This document shows positions 57,509 through 64,000 of a stretch of 64,000 nt of DNA, piece after piece. The notes beneath the pieces are model-generated. The model did no database searches, was not told where the DNA came from, and worked only from the letters and a program-made list of their open reading frames with translations. The stretch's first letter is position 1; the number at the start of each line of letters is the position of its first letter. The stretch covers positions 248,001-312,000 of the forward strand of contig JAUKTV010000009.1 of NCBI GenBank assembly GCA_030549205.1, given 5' to 3'. The DNA is from Apiosordaria backusii. Its lineage: Eukaryota > Ascomycota > Sordariomycetes > Sordariales > Lasiosphaeriaceae. The translations under genes and the position numbers were made by a program.

Positions 57509-60500
57509 ATGAATAGCCAGCCCCTGCACAGCGGCCCTGGTGCCGCCTTCGACCGCGAGCGCGACATGGAGGAGCAACGCCATCGTGCCCTCCACCAGGA
57601 CGAGATTGCCCGACGAGAACGAGAAAGAGAGCGCGACCGTGACCGTGACCGCGAGCGTGATCGTGACCGTGACGAGGCTGAGCGCCAGCACCGAGAATCC
57701 TACCAGCCTGCTGCCCCCCATCACAGCAGTGCCGGCTCCCTCCCTATCCACCAACCTGTCGCATCCAGAATATCCAACTCCATCACCGGCCCTGGAGGCT
57801 TGCTGGCAAATCACAATAATCCTGCCCCCGCTCTACCCGTTGGTGGACCTCCTGGGCCTGCGCCTAGCTTTGGTGGAGCGCTTCACTCTGCCGAGACCGG
57901 TCGCCCCCCCCAGCACGGCGCTCCAGGAGCTGCGCCGGCCCCTCAACATCAGATGTTTGGTCCCATGATACATGGGCCGAACGGTCCTCCTCCCAACTCT
58001 CTTGGGGGTGCGGGCGCGGGTCCGGGTCCGGCTGCCATCTTCGGCGGCCCGTTGCAACAGCAGCAGGAGAATGGACGGGCCTTGGCACAGGAAGGAGCGC
58101 GCAGTATGCAGCAACTCCCTTTTGGTCCTGGTGTAAATGCTCCCCATGGCATGCCTCCAGGCTCAAATAACATGGGCCAAGGGCAGCAACCTATCTTGAA
58201 CGTATGTGACCTTGTGGTGGGGGTGTCGAACAGCCCAGTGCTGACTGTGACATGAATTAGGATGCTTTGAGCTATCTCGACCAGGTGAAGGTTCAATTCT
58301 CCGAACAGCCCGATGTGTACAACAAATTCTTGGATATTATGAAGGATTTCAAGAGTCAAACGTGGGTGACCTACTGGGGCGCTTTGGGAGGTGATGCGAG
58401 GACCAAGATAACTGACGTGGAGCAGAATCGACACGCCGGGCGTGATTAATAGGGTGTCCGAGCTTTTTGCTGGCCATCCGACTTTAATTCAGGGGTTCAA
58501 TACCTTCCTGCCTCCTGGCTATCGGATTGAATGCGGACTTGAGAACAATCCTAACAGCATCCGCGTGACCACTCCCTCGGGCTCCATGATACATTCGATT
58601 GGAGCACCGCGACCAACGCAACTTGAACCAGCACCACCAACGGCGAACCCTCCTCAAGGATACATCGGCGCCGCGAGAGCTGGGCCGTGGCAGCAGGTTT
58701 TGCAACACAGCGTGGAAAGTCCCGAGGCTACCTTCAGTGTCCCGGCGCAGAACGGTCCACCAGGGTTCCCCGGCTCAAGCCAGAGCGCGTCTTTCGAAAC
58801 TAGCCCCAATCAACAAAGATCGGTACCGGCAGCTCCAAGCGGTTCTGCTCTCAACCAACCTCCAATCCCACGAACAGCACATACTCCTACACCCGGCGCC
58901 GGCCCACCCAGTGCAAACGGCTCAGCTGCTCAGCAGGCCAGTATGGAAAAGCGGGGGCCCGTCGAGTTCAACCACGCGATCAGTTACGTGAATAAGATCA
59001 AGGTACGCGACTTTTTTTTCCTATTGTTTCCATATTTATTGTTCCCTATTCATCCCAAGTCTCAATGGGGCACCTCAATGGGGATTCAATGGGTCAAACA
59101 AGCTCAGAGTGGATACACTTTTTTCTCTCCCTGACACAACGCCCATTGACGCCTTCTCTTATTCAGAATCGCTTCCAGGACAAACCCGAGATCTACAAAC
59201 AATTCTTGGAAATTCTCCAAACGTACCAACGCGAGCAAAAGCCCATCCAAGACGTCTACTCGCAAGTCACGACTCTCTTCCACTCGGCACCAGATCTCCT
59301 CGAGGACTTCAAACAATTTCTCCCCGAGTCGGCCGCGCAGACCCGATCCGCGGGCCAGCGACCCGACGAGACGATGCCGATGGCCATAACCACTCCCACT
59401 CCTCAACCTGGCAACTTACAGCGCGATGGTCCTAAGATGCCTCCCGTTGGCAATTTTGCACCACCGGCGAGCGCTGCGAAGGAGACCAAGAAGCGACGCG
59501 CCGAGAAACCCGTCGCCGCGGCTTCCGCCTCGATTTCGAACGAACAAGTACAGTCGTCAGGACTGCGAGGATCTCTGCCTGCCGCTCCGACTGGCAATAA
59601 ACGGTTGAAGGTCTCTCACAAGCCCAATAATGCTGATGTTGCCTTCATCGAGTCGACCTTGACACCTACCATGCCCGAGCCGCTGCCCCCCACACCCATC
59701 AGCGTATCCGCCCAAGACGAGATCGCTTTTTTTGAAAAAGTCAAGAAGCATATCGGCAACCGAACAGCCAACACAGAATTCCTCAAGCTGATCAACATGT
59801 GGAATAACGACTTGATTCCCACCGCTACGTTGGTCTACAAGGCGAATCAGTTTATGGGTGGCAATCCTGAGCTGCTTGCCAGTCTGCGAGCGATCCTCAA
59901 GTACGAAGATGCCGCGGATGATTTTGTCGAAAACAAACCCGAGCCACCCACAGGCAAGGTCTCCCTGAGTAACTGCCGCGGTTTTGGTCCAAGCTACCGA
60001 CTCCTCCCGAGAAGGGAGCGACTCAAACCCTGCACCGGTCGCGATGAGCTCTGTCAATCGGTTCTCAATGACGAGTGGGCGTCACACCCGACCTGGGCCT
60101 CCGAAGACTCCGGCTTTGTCGCTCACAGGAAGAACGCGTACGAGGAAGGCCTCCACCGTATTGAGGAAGAGCGCCACGATTACGACTTCTTCATTGAGGC
60201 AAATCAGAAGTGCATCCAGCTGCTGGAACCCATCGCTCACAGCATGCTTACCATGCCCCAGTCAGAAAGACACAACTTCACGATGCCCGTGGGTCTCGGG
60301 GGCCAGAGTACGTCGATCTACAAGAGGGTCTTGAAGAAGATCTATGGACCCGAAAAGGGCTGCGAGGTTGCCAATGACCTGTTTAGAAATCCCTTCAGTG
60401 TCGTACCTATTGTGCTGGCACGCTTGAAACAGAAGGACGAGGAATGGCGGTTTACGCAAAGAGAGTGGGAGAAGGTGTGGCAAAATCAAACCGAGGCTAT

Positions 60501-62342
60501 GCACCTCAAGAGTTTGGACCACATGGGTATCCAAGTCAAGATTAGCGACAAACGCAGCCTTGCCGCGAAACACCTCGTCGACAGTATCAAGACCAAGCAC
60601 GAAGAACAACGCCGTATCCGTCTCGCCAAAGGTCACACGGCACGCTATCAGTTCCTCTACAAGTTGGAGGATCAGGAGGTGCTCCTCGATCTGCTTCGCC
60701 TCATGGTTGTCTATGTCAACCTTAACGGCGGACATAGCGGCGTGGAGAAGAGGCGGATTTGTGAGTTCATCGACACTTTCATCCCCATCTTCTTCGATCT
60801 CCCCGAGGACAAGGTCTTGGAAAAGCTCAAGGATATTGAGGTAGAATCTGCGGAAGAGGATGAGGATGACGCCGCTCCTTTGGAGCTCACCAATGGCCGC
60901 AGTCGCCGCAATGGCAAGAAATCCGACCTTCTTCGTGGAGTCTTGGATCCTGGCCGCAACGGCAGCCGCAGCAGAGGGCAAAAGGAGGGCAGTGCCGCCT
61001 CAGGCAGCAAAGAAACGACGCCCGACGCCGGATCTGCGAATGAAGAAGAGATGCCTGATGCCCCTGAGGATGGCTCCGTTCCCGAAGTATCTAATGGCCG
61101 TTGGCTTCCCACGATTCCTCGACCTGCCATCGTCGACAAGAGCAAGGGTGACCCATCAAATGACCTCGTTGATGTAGACGGCGAGCTCAAAGCAGACGCC
61201 CCCTTCACCCGAACCTTTTACAACTTCTACTGCAATCAGACAATCTATGTCTTCTTCACCATTTTCCAGACGCTGTACAAGCGACTATTGGATGTCAAGG
61301 AGAGCAGAGCGAGCGTTTTCGAAGAGATTGAGCGCGAGCAGGCAGAGAAGCCAGCCAGGACTTTGGGCACGGTTAACGGAGGCTTGAAGTTCTTTGACCC
61401 CAGCCAGCCAGAGTCCTTCTGGTCGAAGACAGTGGCATTGATTGAAGAGTACATCTCTGGGGACGTTGACGAAAACCGGTATCAAGACGTGCTGCGCCAC
61501 TACTATCTGAAGAAAGGTTGGAAGTTGTACACCATCCAGGACATTCTCAAGTCTCTATGCCGTCTAGCGCTCCAGTGTAACAACCCGGACGCAAAGGGTG
61601 AGAAGGCCAAGGAACTTGTCAAGGCTTTTCTTGAGAGCCGGCAGCAGAGCGAGACGAGCTTCCAGAGTGAGATCAGCATGCGGAAGTTTGCCGAGAAGTG
61701 CATCAAGGATAGCGAGATGTTCGTCATCAGCTGGGTATGTGATACTCTCTCAAGTCGTATTCTCATCTGACATTGACTAACGCTTTTCACCAGAATCCCA
61801 AGGGCAAGTTCGCCACGACCCGCTGGCTCCAGAAGGATGAGACCACCTTCTACACGGACGAGATGGAGCGCATCCAACAATGGCAGTACTACATTTCGTC
61901 CTATATCCGCATCGAGAACACCGAAGGTATCCCCCGGTCTCGGTTGCAAAAGGTGTTGCTGGAGCGTAATCTGCCCTCGGACGCTAAGGACTCCGACGAC
62001 GGTTATTCGCCCAAGCCACTTGTATACTCCGAGAACCTCATTGTCAGAACCTGCCTCAACTCTTACAAGATGGTATTTGAGAAGGGCACTAGCGACTGCG
62101 CCGTCTACAGTACCGATTCGGCCAAGGAGGTTGATGTCGATGGCGACGAGCAGGCTGCTCAAGCTCAGTTCTCTGCCGAGCTGAGGGGCGAGAAGATCAA
62201 GGAGAGGCTGTTGATCAACAACCAGTGGATGAAGGGTCACAGCCATGATGAGGTGCAGAAATCCAAGGATGACTTCCAGCGGTGGATGGACGGTGAAGCC
62301 TCGACCTTGGAGACCTCTGATGATGTTGCCATGGAGGGTTGA
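57509..62342 (+). CDS. sin3: SIN3-type transcriptional corepressor scaffold
   Basis: Exons 57509-58201, 58261-58361, 58426-59002, 59167-61734 and 61794-62342, about 1495 aa. After a Pro/Gly/Gln-rich N-terminus with an Arg-Asp/Arg-Glu repeat (about residues 33-55) come three paired amphipathic helix domains: PAH1 (about 232-300, DALSYLDQVKVQF...LPPGYRI), PAH2 (about 446-512, FNHAISYVNKIKNRFQDKP) and PAH3 (about 640-706, EIAFFEKVKKHIGNR). The HDAC-interaction domain follows (about 722-835: CRGFGPSYRLLP, CQSVLNDEWASHPTWASED). The C-terminal conserved region includes FYCNQTIYVFFTIFQTLYKRL. SIN3 scaffolds the Rpd3-type histone deacetylase complex. Codons stay C-ending throughout, unlike many neighbours. 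The start is the first ATG after an acceptor-like site and could be extended. Confidence 0.95.
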
Positions 62343-63213
62343 AGCAGACTGGACTGGAACTGGCACAATATAAGGGTCTAAACATTATGGAGTTGGGCGC
62401 ATCATTTCTTTTTTCTTTTCAATTTTCTCACGATAAAAGACGATATCCTGGTCTGTTTCTTTCCTTTTTATACTAAGCTTCCTCACACGGCCGTCCGGAT
62501 CTGCACATAGTCGGCCTTCTCAGTTCAGTTCACTTCGTATCAGCTTCTGTTGATAAGTTTTATGGAGAGAATTGGCGTCGATAGGTGGATTGGGGTGTAG
62601 AGAAGCACGGTTGGCCGTCAGGAGTTGGAGAGAAGGGATCAAGAAGAGTGGATGGGATCTTGTTTATGGAGGCAATTCATGGACAGACAATGGTGGATGG
62701 TAGAAGGGGTGCCTCTTAGTGTTTCGAAATGATGGGTGGATGAAGGGAATTTTTTCTTCCGCGCAAGCAGAAGGCTATATGGAGTTTACGAAAATACGGT
62801 GGTTAGGAGGAGGAAACAAACTTGGCGGGCGTTTGATACCCATGATTGACTTCATTTGGGTTTGATCGGGGGGGGGTTACTCTTTTTCTCTTTCTTCCCT
62901 CGGAGGGGTCTTCTTGCTTGTCTGTGATTTGCTTTTATTTAGCGGGCTTGTAGTGGAATTTGATCATCTTAATCGTACCATCCTGGTTAGTGTTCTTGTG
63001 AGATGTGCTAGTTTAATGAACACTACACTGCTGAGCGGTTACGTAGCTAGGTACCTTAGATGAGCATGTCTGACAATGTGTGAACACTTCCACATCGATG
63101 GCAGAACAAGGCAGGCAAATAAATGTACAACATCTCGTCTATCATACACAATTTTCTCTTTTCATTTTCGTTCTTCTTCTTCTTCTTCTTCTTCTTCAGG
63201 TCCCCCCTTCATT
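62343..63213. other. intergenic between convergent genes
   Basis: 3' flanks of SIN3 and of the membrane-protein gene. Contains a G run of about 9 at 62868, a GGTACC motif near 63050 and a (TTC)n microsatellite (about 63170-63196). No gene seen. Confidence 0.5.
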
Positions 63214-64000
63214 CTACTGACCAGTCTTCCTCCCATTCCCAACAAGCCCTCCTTCCGCACCACCCCCAGCCTTCGCCCTCGCCCTAATCCCCTCGGCCAC
63301 ATCCCTCCACACCCAACCCGCCCTGCAGTTCTTCTCGTTCCCCTCCTGGATGTTAAACCTCCCCACCGCCTTCCACCGCCACCACTTCCTCTTCTTGTTC
63401 AGCGCCGCGGTGTCCCTCTCAAAATTCACCATCCCGAACCTCTGCTTGGTCGGCTTCAAATCGCTGAGCATCATGGACGAGTGCCTCGGCGTGCCCGTCA
63501 GGCTCAGCGTGGTGACGTCGATTTGGGTATTGGGGGGAGCGGTCTTGGCGAAGCGCTGGAGGATGGGGGTGGACCAGCGGGCGTAAGGGGGAAGGCGGAG
63601 GTGGATGAAGGTCACGAAGGGGGTGGTGAAGTAGCCCACGTAGAGGAGGGGGATGAGGCCGCAGGCGAGGGAGGCGAGGGGGTACTGGATGGGGGCGCCG
63701 GATTTGAGGTAGTGAGGGGTGAGGACTAGGCCGAAGCCGGCGAAGAGGAGGAGGGTGGCGAAGCGGAGGGTTCCGAGGAAGGTTGTTTCTGGGGGTGAAG
63801 TCAGTGGATTGTAGTTTGGGGGAGTATGAACGATGGATGGTTGGTAGGTGGGTAGGGGGGGGGGGGGAGTTGGCTTACTCCCTGTGCCGGCGTGATAGAT
63901 CATGAGGCGTTCTGGGTACTCTGTTTTGATATTCATTAGTTTTGTTGTTTATACAGTCAACGGGTCAAAAGGGGGGGTTGGTAATACCGGTTTTCTCCTT
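63214..64000 (-). CDS. predicted mitochondrial two-TM membrane protein, 5' end outside window
   Basis: Exons seen: 64000-63988 (partial), 63920-63879 and 63788-63214. The join reads KEKT-EYPERLMIYHAGTG-KTTFLGTLRF. Two hydrophobic segments (LLLFAGFGLVLTP and YPLASLACGLIPLLYVGYF) form a hairpin, followed by a basic soluble tail rich in Trp/Arg (WVWRDVAEGIRARAKAGGG). The HxGTGKTTFL turn plus hairpin recalls fungal mitochondrial inner-membrane proteins of the TMEM70/TMEM223 type, by pattern only. The intron at 63878-63789 is 90 bp, stop-free in frame and opens with a 13-base C tract on the gene strand; the upstream one (63987-63921) also has a C run after the donor. Confidence 0.65.

Noticed and set aside
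60262..60981. 239-codon minus-strand frame inside SIN3
   Set aside because: Antisense shadow of conserved SIN3 exon 4; no own motifs or splice sites.

Overview
The window looks like nuclear DNA of a filamentous ascomycete, probably a sordariomycete. Protein-coding genes are broken by short introns (about 50-300 bp, mostly GT...AG, with CTRAC/TACTAAC-like branch sites). Two nuclear tRNA genes carry introns after anticodon position 37. The recognisable genes are a fungal set: a CDT-2-like cellodextrin permease, ATG22, an EPR-1-like BAH-PHD protein, SIN3, MSH3 and a GH18 chitinase. No rRNA, CRISPR, phage, virus or intact transposon was seen.

Layout. 1-9 kb: a Cdc1/Ted1-type metallophosphoesterase and a six-exon GH3 beta-glucosidase with a PA14 domain and no signal peptide, both on the minus strand. 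9-15 kb: gene-poor, with one weak small-gene candidate. 15-18 kb: two convergent genes for mitochondrial proteins (a Gly/Arg-rich protein and ribosome recycling factor) and an intron-containing tRNA-Val. 18.6-23.4 kb: a 71-aa Cys-rich protein, an octanucleotide microsatellite and MSH3. 23.4-29 kb: a long promoter and the cellodextrin permease. 31.6-39.2 kb: tRNA-Leu, a large disordered protein, and a membrane-anchored RBR-type E3 ligase. 40.6-49.7 kb: a DUF3602 protein, ATG22, a BAH-PHD protein and an in-frame downstream open region. 51.4-55 kb: a secreted GH18 chitinase and a tandem triplet of tiny secreted six-cysteine proteins. 56-64 kb: a FAS1-domain protein, SIN3, and a membrane protein whose 5' end lies outside the window.

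How genes may work together (inference): an imported cellodextrin could be cut inside the cell by the signal-less GH3 enzyme. The BAH-PHD protein and SIN3 are both chromatin repressors. Two adjacent genes serve mitochondria.

Most notable: (1) the six-cysteine triplet with a shared upstream element and C-x10-C-x6-C-x14-17-C-x3-C-x-C spacing; (2) a repeated switch from C-ending to G-ending codons towards gene 3' ends; (3) frame breaks in G/C homopolymers, three in MSH3 and one in a mitochondrial gene, all repaired by one extra G, which suggests systematic homopolymer under-calling; (4) a 6-nt microexon in ATG22; (5) a PHD finger split by a long disordered insert in the EPR-1-like protein. Exon borders were read by eye and need RNA evidence.
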